From Anaerolineaceae bacterium UBA4781 (lineage in GTDB: Bacteria > Chloroflexota > Anaerolineae > Anaerolineales > Anaerolineaceae), in NCBI GenBank assembly GCA_002403105.1, contig DHHD01000067.1, positions 1-5,037 of the forward strand: DNA of 5,037 nucleotides, read 5' to 3'. The notes below the pieces were generated by a model. It searched no databases, was not told the origin of the DNA, and saw nothing but the letters and a program-made list of their open reading frames with translations. Of this stretch, positions 1-5,037 are shown one piece after another. Both the position numbers and the translations under genes were made by a program. Positions within the stretch are counted from its first letter, which is position 1. Every line of letters starts with the position of its first letter.

Positions 1-224
1 TCAAATCCCGGAACTCGAATCCCATCCACTTCTCCAACGATGATACTGTCTGGTATTTCCTTGCGCAGTTGGAATGCTTCATCCACACCAGAAACGAGTA
101 TGATTTCTTCCGCGCCGGCTTGAAAGAGAAACGCAGAGGTAGTAAAGGCTCGTAAAACATCAATGACTACCACTAATCCGGTTGCAGTATGGCAGGTATC
201 GAGGTTAGCGCGCTGTATTTCCAT
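1..224 (-). CDS. comB: 2-phosphosulfolactate phosphatase family protein (ComB-like), 5' part only
   Basis: The first 74 codons are visible; the rest lies beyond the left edge. The start ATG (224-222) is preceded by GAGGA (plus-strand 231-235) with 6 bases spacing. The protein begins MEIQRANLDT and continues with VVVIDVLRAFTTSAF (residues 18-32), an alternating stretch GAEEIILVSGVDEAFQLRKE (37-56), and GEVDGIRVPGF (64-74). The DVLRA motif after a hydrophobic strand and the G-E-x-x-G-x-x-x-P-G-F block are hallmarks of the ComB family, Mg-dependent phosphatases that convert 2-phosphosulfolactate to sulfolactate in archaeal coenzyme M synthesis. In family members I recall, the second motif often reads GER; here it is GEV, a possible substitution. 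Bacteria that lack coenzyme M also carry homologues, so the real substrate is uncertain. The gene follows the OsmC gene on the same strand after 64 bases. The family call is fairly secure; the reaction in this organism is inferred. Confidence 0.8.
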   Translation of the reverse strand, partial: MEIQRANLDTCHTATGLVVVIDVLRAFTTSAFLFQAGAEEIILVSGVDEAFQLRKEIPDSIIVGEVDGIRVPGF

Positions 225-288
225 ATTGATTCCTCAGACTCGTGTTTTATCGGTATCTATTTCAATTTGTATTTATTTTGAGATACTT
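225..288 (-). other. AT-rich intergenic spacer with weak inverted repeat between the OsmC and comB genes
   Basis: This is the longest gap in the window and is strongly AT-rich. It holds an imperfectly placed inverted repeat, GTATCT at 253-258 and AGATAC at 281-286, with a 22-base AT-rich loop; the 6 bp arms are low in GC and no T-run follows in the sense of transcription. A TTGAAA hexamer lies at 265-260 on the minus strand, but no good -10 box sits 16-18 bases downstream of it. I see no convincing terminator or promoter, so comB may simply be the last visible cistron of the same transcript, with its own ribosome binding site at 231-235. Confidence 0.3.
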
Positions 289-705
289 TTAGAGCTCATT
301 CAGTGTGATCACCAGATCGATCGGTGCAACCTTCTTGAACATAGCTTGAGCTGAGCAGTACTTGGTTTCTGAAAGTTCTACTGCTCGTTCCACTGCTGCC
401 CGATCCAGATCTTTCCCGCTGACCACATATTCAATAGTTAGATGCGTGAACACTTTTGGGTGTTCTTCAGAGCGGTCAGCGTGCACACGAACCTCAAATT
501 TCTTCACATCTTGCTTTTTCTTGGTCAGGATCGAAATCACATCCATGGCAGTGCAGCCTGCCAACCCGATCGCCAGCAGCTCCAATGGGCGGAATCCATC
601 ATCATTTCCGCCAAGCTCGGCGACCGTTCCGAGCGGGACTTTAAAACCGCTGTCGGCTGTTCCTTCAAAGCTCATTTTCTCCTGCCAGATCACTTTTGCA
701 TCCAT
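289..705 (-). CDS. OsmC/YhfA-like thiol-dependent peroxidase family protein
   Basis: This 138-residue protein has the length and layout of the OsmC/Ohr superfamily, small cytosolic homodimers that reduce organic hydroperoxides with two active-site cysteines. The N-terminal half holds GFRPLELLAIGLAGCTAMDV (residues 37-56), with Glu42 and Cys51 in the positions expected for the conserved glutamate and peroxidatic cysteine. The second cysteine, Cys117, is in ETKYCSAQAM, which matches the resolving-cysteine helix. The middle section (KKFEVRVHADR, then PKVFTHLTIEYVVSGK) and the KYCSA wording resemble the YhfA branch of OsmC-like proteins more than classical Ohr. The ATG at 705-703 has a strong AAGGAG (plus-strand 711-716) five bases upstream. 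Cys51 is an ordinary TGC codon, so this is not a selenoprotein. The gene lies 45 bases after the zinc-ribbon gene, just past a GC-rich hairpin. The family is clear; the physiological substrate is not known, and redox or sulfur chemistry other than peroxide removal is possible. Confidence 0.9.
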   Translation of the reverse strand: MDAKVIWQEKMSFEGTADSGFKVPLGTVAELGGNDDGFRPLELLAIGLAGCTAMDVISILTKKKQDVKKFEVRVHADRSEEHPKVFTHLTIEYVVSGKDLDRAAVERAVELSETKYCSAQAMFKKVAPIDLVITLNEL

Positions 706-723
706 TTTCTCTCCTTATTTTAA

Positions 724-738
724 GACCCCACCGGGGTC
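724..738 (-). terminator. GC-rich intercistronic hairpin (possible weak terminator or RNA processing/regulatory stem)
   Basis: GACCCC (724-729) and GGGGTC (733-738) form a perfect 6 bp stem with a 3-base loop. In the direction of the operon the stem is followed by TTAAAAT, which is a poor U-tract, so full rho-independent termination is doubtful. On the opposite strand it is followed by ATTTTGTTTCT, somewhat more U-rich. The stem begins 12 bases after the zinc-ribbon stop codons and ends 7 bases before the ribosome binding site of the OsmC gene. It could lower read-through, protect an upstream mRNA 3' end, or affect initiation at the OsmC gene. The structure is certain from sequence; its role is inferred. 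Confidence 0.45.
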
Positions 739-750
739 ATTTTGTTTCTA

Positions 751-933
751 TCAGGTATGGGTATGCCCAATTTCAAAACCGCAATTTGGACATTGAATAT
801 TGAGTAAACCGTTGTAATCCAGGATACCCTGTTTACAGCGCGGGCAAAGTGCGCCTGCTTGAAATCCGCATGCTTGTTGTTGAGATTCCTCCTTTGATTG
901 CTCTTTCAGTCCTGGAAATTGTTCTGTCTTCAT
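751..933 (-). CDS. small zinc-ribbon protein of unknown function
   Basis: This 60-residue protein has two knuckle pairs in its C-terminal half: CPRC (Cys30, Cys33) and CPNC (Cys48, Cys51), separated by 14 residues. That is a classical four-cysteine zinc ribbon. An extra Cys22 lies just before it, and the protein ends in a histidine-containing GHTHT tail. The first 20 residues are charged and glutamine-rich (KEESQQQ) and look disordered. The ATG overlaps the tsaD stop codon in the form ATGA (933-930). There is no clear ribosome binding site of its own, so translation probably depends on ribosomes finishing tsaD. It ends with tandem stops TGA TAG (753-748). The fold is well supported. The function is unknown: such ribbons bind nucleic acid or protein partners. 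The coupling to tsaD suggests matched expression but does not prove a shared role. Confidence 0.8.
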   Translation of the reverse strand: MKTEQFPGLKEQSKEESQQQACGFQAGALCPRCKQGILDYNGLLNIQCPNCGFEIGHTHT

Positions 934-1982
934 ATTGATGAGATCGATACAAGCGGCCAGTTCGGCAGTACATCCATTGAAAGATCATCTTTGAATCCAT
1001 GAGTAAAACGATAATAACCGGCAGTAGCGATCATTACTGCATTATCTGTACAAAAATGAAGCGGAGGAATATGAATGGGGAATTCTTTTTGGTCAAGGAA
1101 AACATTGCGTAAAGCTCGATTGGCTGAGACTCCACCGGCGATCAAAACGCTTCCCGCATGGAATTGGCGGGCTGCGTTCATTGTCTTATTAAACAGCACA
1201 TCTACAACGGCAGCCTGAAAACTGGCAGCCAAGTTTTCAACTAGCACTGGGCGTCCATTTGCATGCAGTTCCTCCAAAGCGCGTAGAACCGCGGTCTTTA
1301 ATCCGCTGAACGAGAAATCCCACGTTCCTTCGAGCCAGGCACGCGGGAATTGAAATGCTTGACCGTTGCCGTTTTCAGCCGCCTTTTGAATAGATGGCCC
1401 ACCCGGGTAGGGCAAGTTGAGCAAGCGGGCAACTTTATCAAACGCTTCTCCGGCTGCGTCATCCAGTGTGCGCCCTAATTGCGTATAGGTGAGATGGTCA
1501 TGCATTAAAATCAGTGAAGAATGCCCCCCCGAGACGATCAAAGCAACCACCGGGAATTGTGGTTCATGATAGTCGGGGCTCTCCTGCGGGATCCAGGCGG
1601 AATAAAGATGTCCTTCCAGATGGTTGATCCCGATCAAGGGGATGCCGCTCGCCAAGCTGAGCCCTTTTGCCATGTTCATTCCCACCACCAGGGAACCGGC
1701 TAATCCGGGTCCGCGGGTGACTGCGATGGCGTCCAATTCCTGAATGCTCAAGTGGGCATCTTTAAGGGCTTGATCCACAACCGCATAAATGGTCTTGATA
1801 TGTTCCCGCGATGCGATTTCAGGGAAAACCCCTCCGTATTTGGCATGCAGATCAGCCTGCGATGCCACAATACTGCTCAACACCTGGGTGCCATTCTCCA
1901 ATACCGCTGCAGCTGTCTCATCACAGGAACTCTCGATCCCTAAAATGCGATTGTTTTTCTTTTCGGTTGACTGTTCTTCCAT
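930..1982 (-). CDS. tsaD: tRNA N6-adenosine threonylcarbamoyltransferase TsaD
   Basis: This 350-residue protein is the Kae1/Qri7/TsaD enzyme that transfers the threonylcarbamoyl group from threonylcarbamoyl-AMP to adenosine 37 of ANN-decoding tRNAs, acting in the cytosol with TsaB and TsaE (neither is in the window). The ASKHA-fold motifs are complete: GIESSCDETAAAVL (residues 15-28), the metal-binding HLEGH (His121, His125), VSGGHSS (150-156), GRTLDDAAGEAFDKVA (170-185), FSFSGLKTA (223-231), AGGVSANRALR (282-292), and CTDNAVMIA with metal ligand Asp313. The length is slightly above the usual 335-345 because of a polar N-terminal extension (MEEQSTEKKNNR). No other ATG lies before the first motif, and the ribosome binding site is weak (AGAGAG). 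The start is 8 bases after the peptidase stop, and the stop overlaps the zinc-ribbon start, so this is an operon member. A seven-base G run (plus-strand C at 1524-1530) falls in the SGGH codons, but the frame is intact. Identification is very secure. Confidence 0.97.
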   Translation of the reverse strand: MEEQSTEKKNNRILGIESSCDETAAAVLENGTQVLSSIVASQADLHAKYGGVFPEIASREHIKTIYAVVDQALKDAHLSIQELDAIAVTRGPGLAGSLVVGMNMAKGLSLASGIPLIGINHLEGHLYSAWIPQESPDYHEPQFPVVALIVSGGHSSLILMHDHLTYTQLGRTLDDAAGEAFDKVARLLNLPYPGGPSIQKAAENGNGQAFQFPRAWLEGTWDFSFSGLKTAVLRALEELHANGRPVLVENLAASFQAAVVDVLFNKTMNAARQFHAGSVLIAGGVSANRALRNVFLDQKEFPIHIPPLHFCTDNAVMIATAGYYRFTHGFKDDLSMDVLPNWPLVSISSI

Positions 1983-1990
1983 ACTAGTAC

Positions 1991-3229
1991 TTACTCTCTT
2001 ACGGGGAGAACAAGCTGGTAAGGGAAATCTGCCAGAATTTCAATTTTCCCCTGCTCGTTCATCGTAACCGTATCTTCAATTCTTACACCAAAACCCTTGG
2101 ATGGATAATACAACCCCGGTTCAACAGTGAAAACCATCCCGGGTTCCAGCACGTCCTGTGAACCGGACCCCATACCGCTGAAGGGATTTTCATGGACGTC
2201 CAAACCCAGCCCATGACCCAGGCTGTGCACATAGCCTTCCGTGATTTCTGGATCATCTTCAATTGTTAAATATCCAGATTCGCGGAACAAATGGCAGGTC
2301 TCTGATTGATAGTCACGGAATGCTGTATTTGCTTTAAATGAATCCACCATCTTTTGGTGAACAGCGAAAACATCTTGGTAAACCTTTTGAATTTCATCCG
2401 ATGCATGCCCCAGGCACCAGGTGCGTGTGAAATCATAGAAATACCCGCCGCCGGCTTCACAGGGGAATATATCAAAAACGATGGTCTTCCCCAATTCCAG
2501 ATAATCTTGATCGTTCCCTGAACTATGTGGGATACCTGCATCTCTGCCAATAGAAAAGATGGTATCTTCGGGGTTATCCGCTCCTTTTTCTGCCAGCCAT
2601 CGACGGATCATGGCTTTTACAAGTCCGATCGTGATCGGAGAACCTTTGTCATCTACCAAAATATTCTGTTTGGCAGCGTGGCTGCTGAGGAAATCTGCTG
2701 TGTTTCCCACCACTTCGGTGGTGATCCTCCCCATTCTGCGGATGTGTTCCACCTCATCTGGGCTTTTTATAAGGCGAGCAGTTTTAAGCGCACTTTCCAT
2801 AAAACAACCAACAAATTCTACTTTTGGTAGCAATTCTTGCACAGCCTTGGTCACTGCATAGGCAGCGCAAAGATCATTCTTCCCGGCGATGCCGATTTTC
2901 TTCTCATTAACTCCAAAATCCGTGAAAATATCTTTGTAACGCAGCGCAACAGCTTGAAGGGTATTCCCATTTGCTAACTGCAGGTATTTTCGAATGGGAT
3001 AATTTTCTTCATACCCCATTACCTGTAATCCGGTCTTGGCTGCTTCTTCACGTTCCATACTGTTGTAAAAAAGAACCGGCTCCTGACCGCGAATTTTGAT
3101 CAGATCGGCGCTGCTCACATGATGGATACCTGTGAAATACACCATATCCGGATTATTCTGTGCAGCTCCATTGACCCATAGAGCGTCAATACCCTGTTTT
3201 TGCATAATTCGATCCAGATCTTTTTTCAT
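1991..3229 (-). CDS. M24 family metallopeptidase (Xaa-Pro aminopeptidase/prolidase type)
   Basis: This 412-residue protein has a two-domain creatinase/aminopeptidase P layout. Residues 1 to about 155 form the N-terminal creatinase-like domain (NPDMVYFTGI near 26-35), and the remainder is the pita-bread catalytic domain. All five dinuclear metal ligands are visible: Asp253 (VFDIFP), Asp266 (YFYDFTRTW), His339 (SLGHGLGLDVHE), Glu370 (FTVEPGLYY) and Glu385 (VRIEDTV); the conserved His235 is in GIPHSSG. The enzyme should be active in the cytosol on peptides with proline in the second position, or on Xaa-Pro dipeptides; sequence alone does not separate PepP from PepQ activity. The start is taken as ATG 3229-3227, which has AAGGAG 6 bases upstream. 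A GTG at 3259 would add ten residues but overlap selA and lacks such a site. It lies 13 bases after selA and 8 bases before tsaD, so it is probably cotranscribed with both. No signal peptide is present. Confidence 0.93.
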   Translation of the reverse strand: MKKDLDRIMQKQGIDALWVNGAAQNNPDMVYFTGIHHVSSADLIKIRGQEPVLFYNSMEREEAAKTGLQVMGYEENYPIRKYLQLANGNTLQAVALRYKDIFTDFGVNEKKIGIAGKNDLCAAYAVTKAVQELLPKVEFVGCFMESALKTARLIKSPDEVEHIRRMGRITTEVVGNTADFLSSHAAKQNILVDDKGSPITIGLVKAMIRRWLAEKGADNPEDTIFSIGRDAGIPHSSGNDQDYLELGKTIVFDIFPCEAGGGYFYDFTRTWCLGHASDEIQKVYQDVFAVHQKMVDSFKANTAFRDYQSETCHLFRESGYLTIEDDPEITEGYVHSLGHGLGLDVHENPFSGMGSGSQDVLEPGMVFTVEPGLYYPSKGFGVRIEDTVTMNEQGKIEILADFPYQLVLPVRE

Positions 3230-3235
3230 TGCCGG

Positions 3236-3241
3236 CTCCTT
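3236..3241 (-). promoter_or_regulatory. ribosome binding site that fixes the start of the M24 peptidase gene
   Basis: AAGGAG on the minus strand lies directly after the selA stop codon (3245-3243), in part of the 13-base intergenic gap, and 6 bases before ATG 3229. It supports the 412-residue form over the GTG-started 422-residue form. Confidence 0.8.
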
Positions 3242-3242
3242 G

Positions 3243-4592
3243 TTATGAATTCCAATCACTTAATACTTGCTTGAGGATCTCCAGAAAACAGGATTCCTGA
3301 TGAGGGAGTATAGTCCGGGGATCAAAAAGTACACAACCATTTTCGATGCGAGCGATGATCGGGGGATTCTGTTCGCGCAGTATTTTCAAGAATTTATCAG
3401 GCTTGTTCAATTCAAATACCAGCAAGGTGGTTGGAAGGCTTTCGTCAGGCAAACTACCACCACCGATCATGGAACGCCCTTCAATAATATCACCACAGCC
3501 AAGGACCTCTTTCCACTGCTTGGCACGTTGGTGAATTATTGTCGTCGAAAGGGAGATCATCTGCCAAACAGGAATTTCCTTTTCTGCTTTTCCTGTCAGA
3601 TAGGAGAACAGCGTGGTGCTGATCCCTGCCAGGCACAGTTTATCAGGGCGTAATGCCCGCGCTAATGGATGCTTTGTTATTTTATCCAGCAGTTCTTTTT
3701 TCCCGAGGATGATTCCAGCCTGTGGCCCTCCCAGCAGCTTATCCCCGGAAAAACTGACCAGATCAACTCCAGCTTTTAACGATTCCTGAACCATGGGCTC
3801 GTGTGGTAGCCCATATTGTGCGGTATCCAGCAGTGCTCCGGAACCCAGATCATGGAATACCAGAGCTCCTTTTCGGTGTGCCAGGGCGCAGATCTCTTCC
3901 AGAGAAGGTTCGCTGGTGAATCCAACAATTTTAAAATTGGAATGGTGGGCACACAATACCATCGCCGCCGGTTCTTGCAGCGCATTTTCATAGTCATAGA
4001 GATGTAGTCGGTTGGTGGTTCCTATCTCTACCAGTTTTGCTCCTGATTGGCGCATTACATCTGGAATTCGAAACCCACCGCCGATCTCCACCATTTGCGT
4101 GCGCGAAACCAGCACTTTTTTTCGCTGCGCTAAAGTGGTCAGCACCAGCAGTACTGCTGCAGCATTATTATTAACCACATACGCGCTTTCAGCCCCGGTC
4201 AGTCGGGTAAGGATTTGTTCAGCATGGACGGAACGTTTGCCGCGTTTTCCTATCTCAAGATCATATTCAAGATTATTGAAAGACACGGCAATATTTTTCA
4301 TCTCTTGATAGGTGGTCTCTGAAAGTGGAGCGCGTCCCAGATTGGTATGCAAGATCACCCCGCTGGCATTGATAACAGGAACCAGGGTTGGGGTAGTCCA
4401 ATCCAGCAGCAAGTTTTTGCTTTCTTCAATGATCTGTTCTGCAGTGCCGGTCTTTCCAGAACGGCGTTTTTCATCTTCAATTTGTCTGAATGCGTCAACA
4501 ACCAGCTCATGACCAAAGGATTCCAAAAGAGGAATGCTGTTTTCCAATTGAAGCAGACTATCTATGGAAGGTAAATGCATGGCTTCAGTCAT
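3243..4592 (-). CDS. selA: L-seryl-tRNA(Sec) selenium transferase (selenocysteine synthase)
   Basis: SelA is a PLP enzyme that converts Ser-tRNA(Sec) to Sec-tRNA(Sec) with selenophosphate, working as a large homo-oligomer in the cytosol. With the start chosen here it has 449 residues; E. coli SelA has 463. The N-terminal tRNA-binding element is visible as LPSIDSLL (residues 7-14), followed by VINASGVILHTNLGRAPL, then VVNNNAAAVLL, EIGGGFRIPDVMRQSGAKLVE, GTTNRLHLYDYENAL, HDLGSGALLD, the PLP-lysine motif SFSGDKLLGGPQAG with Lys285, HPLARALRPDKL, and IGGGSLPDESLP near 376-387. All key blocks are intact, so it is not one of the reduced SelA-like paralogues. The ATG at 4592 has GGAGA 8 bases upstream and fits the family N-terminus. 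An ATG-less extension to 4664 would add 24 unrelated residues inside the previous gene. The start overlaps the membrane-protein gene by 8 bases, suggesting coupled translation. Its presence implies that the organism makes selenoproteins; selB, selC and selD are not in this window. Confidence 0.96.
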   Translation of the reverse strand: MTEAMHLPSIDSLLQLENSIPLLESFGHELVVDAFRQIEDEKRRSGKTGTAEQIIEESKNLLLDWTTPTLVPVINASGVILHTNLGRAPLSETTYQEMKNIAVSFNNLEYDLEIGKRGKRSVHAEQILTRLTGAESAYVVNNNAAAVLLVLTTLAQRKKVLVSRTQMVEIGGGFRIPDVMRQSGAKLVEIGTTNRLHLYDYENALQEPAAMVLCAHHSNFKIVGFTSEPSLEEICALAHRKGALVFHDLGSGALLDTAQYGLPHEPMVQESLKAGVDLVSFSGDKLLGGPQAGIILGKKELLDKITKHPLARALRPDKLCLAGISTTLFSYLTGKAEKEIPVWQMISLSTTIIHQRAKQWKEVLGCGDIIEGRSMIGGGSLPDESLPTTLLVFELNKPDKFLKILREQNPPIIARIENGCVLFDPRTILPHQESCFLEILKQVLSDWNS

Positions 4593-4992
4593 GCTTTTTA
4601 TCTCCGGAGAAAAATACTGCTTTTTCACTGATGCGCAGGAAGATTTCAAGTAGCACAAAACCAACTCCTAATAGAACGATGATGAAACTGGTGAGAACTC
4701 TGCCAAGCTGCAGCCATAATAAAAAGTCAATATAAACTGCAAAGAGTATCGTTTCTCGCAGCAGAACTCCCTCGGTGAGATTCTTTTTCGAAAAGCGAAT
4801 TTGAGTCATGGTAATGATGGGTAGGCTCAAACCGCAAGTCAGCAATGTGATGAAGAAAAATAACAGCCAACGTGGACCAATAAAAGGTTGTGTGTTCAGA
4901 AAGATAAAACCCAGACCTACACCACCAATGGCAGTGAGGATCAGCCCAACTGGAAGCACCCTTCCAACACTGATTTGCTGTTTTTTTATCAT
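4585..4992 (-). CDS. four-helix integral membrane protein of unknown function
   Basis: I do not recognise a named family for this 135-residue protein. Four hydrophobic segments are evident at about residues 12-32, 41-62, 79-96 and 99-119. Positive residues lie at the N-terminus (KK at 3-4), between segments 2 and 3 (RFSKK, 66-70) and at the C-terminus (KK at 132-133), which by the positive-inside rule predicts both ends and the central loop in the cytoplasm. The stretch from VLLRET through LLWLQLGRVL to GFVLLEIFLRISE (76-123) is rich in aromatic and charged positions and looks like the conserved core. No catalytic motif, signal peptide or cysteine pair is seen (one Cys, at 53). It is the first gene of the visible run and overlaps selA by 8 bases. 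No Shine-Dalgarno sequence precedes its ATG; instead a TATAAT box lies 8 bases upstream. Alternative GTG at codon 12 would cut into the first helix and is unlikely. Confidence 0.82.
   Translation of the reverse strand: MIKKQQISVGRVLPVGLILTAIGGVGLGFIFLNTQPFIGPRWLLFFFITLLTCGLSLPIITMTQIRFSKKNLTEGVLLRETILFAVYIDFLLWLQLGRVLTSFIIVLLGVGFVLLEIFLRISEKAVFFSGDKKHD
4601..4605 (-). promoter_or_regulatory. ribosome binding site that fixes the selA start
   Basis: GGAGA on the minus strand ends 8 bases before ATG 4592. It sits inside the 3' end of the upstream membrane-protein gene. A second in-frame ATG at 4580 has no such site, and the upstream extension does not match SelA, so this site decides the start. 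Confidence 0.65.
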
Positions 4993-5000
4993 CTTTAAAG

Positions 5001-5006
5001 ATTATA
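5001..5006 (-). promoter_or_regulatory. -10 box (TATAAT) of a putative near-leaderless promoter
   Basis: A perfect TATAAT on the minus strand is separated from the ATG of the membrane-protein gene by only 8 bases (CTTTAAAG). With normal spacing, transcription would begin about 2 bases before the start codon, so the mRNA would have almost no leader and no ribosome binding site, and none is seen. No good -35 hexamer is visible: the 17-base spacing places ATTTTT there (5024-5029). A chance match in AT-rich DNA, or a promoter farther right beyond the window, remains possible. Confidence 0.45.
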
Positions 5007-5010
5007 TCGT

Positions 5011-5037
5011 AAGGAGGCTGTGGAAAAATGGAGGAAA
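5011..5037 (+). CDS. possible start of a divergent plus-strand gene (ribosome binding site plus first codons)
   Basis: AAGGAGG at 5011-5017 is a perfect Shine-Dalgarno sequence, and ATG follows at 5028-5030 after 10 bases, opening Met-Glu-Glu before the window ends. No homology can be judged from three codons. If it is real, the divergent start codons are only 35 bases apart and both promoters must overlap or intrude into the neighbouring genes. The purine-rich run could also be the complement of the 3' end of another minus-strand gene, since one minus-strand frame stays open through the edge. Confidence 0.35.

Noticed and set aside
246..265. TTGAAA and GATAAA hexamers as a promoter for comB
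   Set aside because: They are only 8 bases apart, far from the needed 16-18, and no other hexamer pair fits in this AT-rich gap.
2708..2723. CACCAC-TTCG-GTGGTG hairpin with a stable-looking TTCG tetraloop on the plus strand
   Set aside because: It lies inside the M24 peptidase coding sequence and simply encodes Thr-Thr-Glu-Val-Val; on the transcribed RNA the loop is CGAA, not UUCG. No U-tract follows, so it is probably coincidental.
930..4587. TGA stop codons of the membrane protein, tsaD and zinc-ribbon genes as possible selenocysteine codons, given selA in the window
   Set aside because: Read-through gives only 8 unrelated codons after the membrane-protein TGA and 7 after the tsaD TGA, and the zinc-ribbon TGA is followed at once by TAG. 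No Sec-type redox motif surrounds any of them.
163..4735. Plus-strand open frames of 60-144 codons throughout the window
   Set aside because: They lie opposite well-identified minus-strand genes, have biased shadow-like compositions, and show no recognisable domain or consistent ribosome binding site.
4979..4992. A-AAA-AAA slippery run at codons 2-4 of the membrane protein as a programmed frameshift site
   Set aside because: It lies at the very start of the gene, the zero frame is open for the full length, and no alternative-frame product of interest is apparent.
1..5037. Mobile elements, CRISPR arrays, tRNA or rRNA genes, or a defence-type system
   Set aside because: The genes are closely packed and of ordinary function, gaps are 64 bases or less, and no repeats, integrase/transposase motifs or RNA-gene signatures were seen.

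Overview
The window carries a compact run of seven genes, all on the minus strand. Read in transcription order (right to left) they are: a four-helix membrane protein of unknown function, selA (selenocysteine synthase), an M24-family Xaa-Pro-type peptidase, tsaD (tRNA threonylcarbamoyltransferase), a 60-residue zinc-ribbon protein, an OsmC/YhfA-like thiol peroxidase, and the 5' part of a comB-like gene (2-phosphosulfolactate phosphatase family) that runs off the left edge. At the extreme right edge, a strong ribosome binding site followed by ATG on the plus strand suggests a divergent gene of which only three codons are visible.

Organism: a bacterium with moderate GC and tight gene packing. 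The proteins look like those of anaerobic, selenocysteine-using bacteria. The membrane protein and the gene mix remind me of Anaerolineae (Chloroflexota), but this is an impression from protein style and no marker gene in the window proves it.

Layout: the membrane gene and selA overlap by 8 bases. selA and the peptidase gene are 13 bases apart, and the peptidase gene and tsaD 8 bases apart. tsaD and the zinc-ribbon gene overlap by 4 bases (ATGA). The zinc-ribbon and OsmC genes are 45 bases apart, with a perfect GC-rich hairpin in the gap. OsmC and comB are separated by 64 AT-rich bases. This spacing fits one operon, possibly with partial uncoupling at the hairpin. The only promoter-like element seen is a perfect TATAAT just upstream of the membrane gene, placed so close to its ATG that the mRNA would be almost leaderless.

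Function: two genes serve tRNA-dependent processes (selA makes Sec-tRNA(Sec); tsaD makes t6A37 on ANN-decoding tRNAs). One handles proline-containing peptides, one handles peroxides, and one belongs to a sulfonate/phosphatase family. They do not form one pathway; the run looks like a housekeeping operon. I found no mobile element, CRISPR array, rRNA or tRNA gene, and no convincing new biological system. The main points of interest are the leaderless promoter arrangement, the intercistronic hairpin before the OsmC gene, selA without visible selB or selC, and a bacterial comB homologue.
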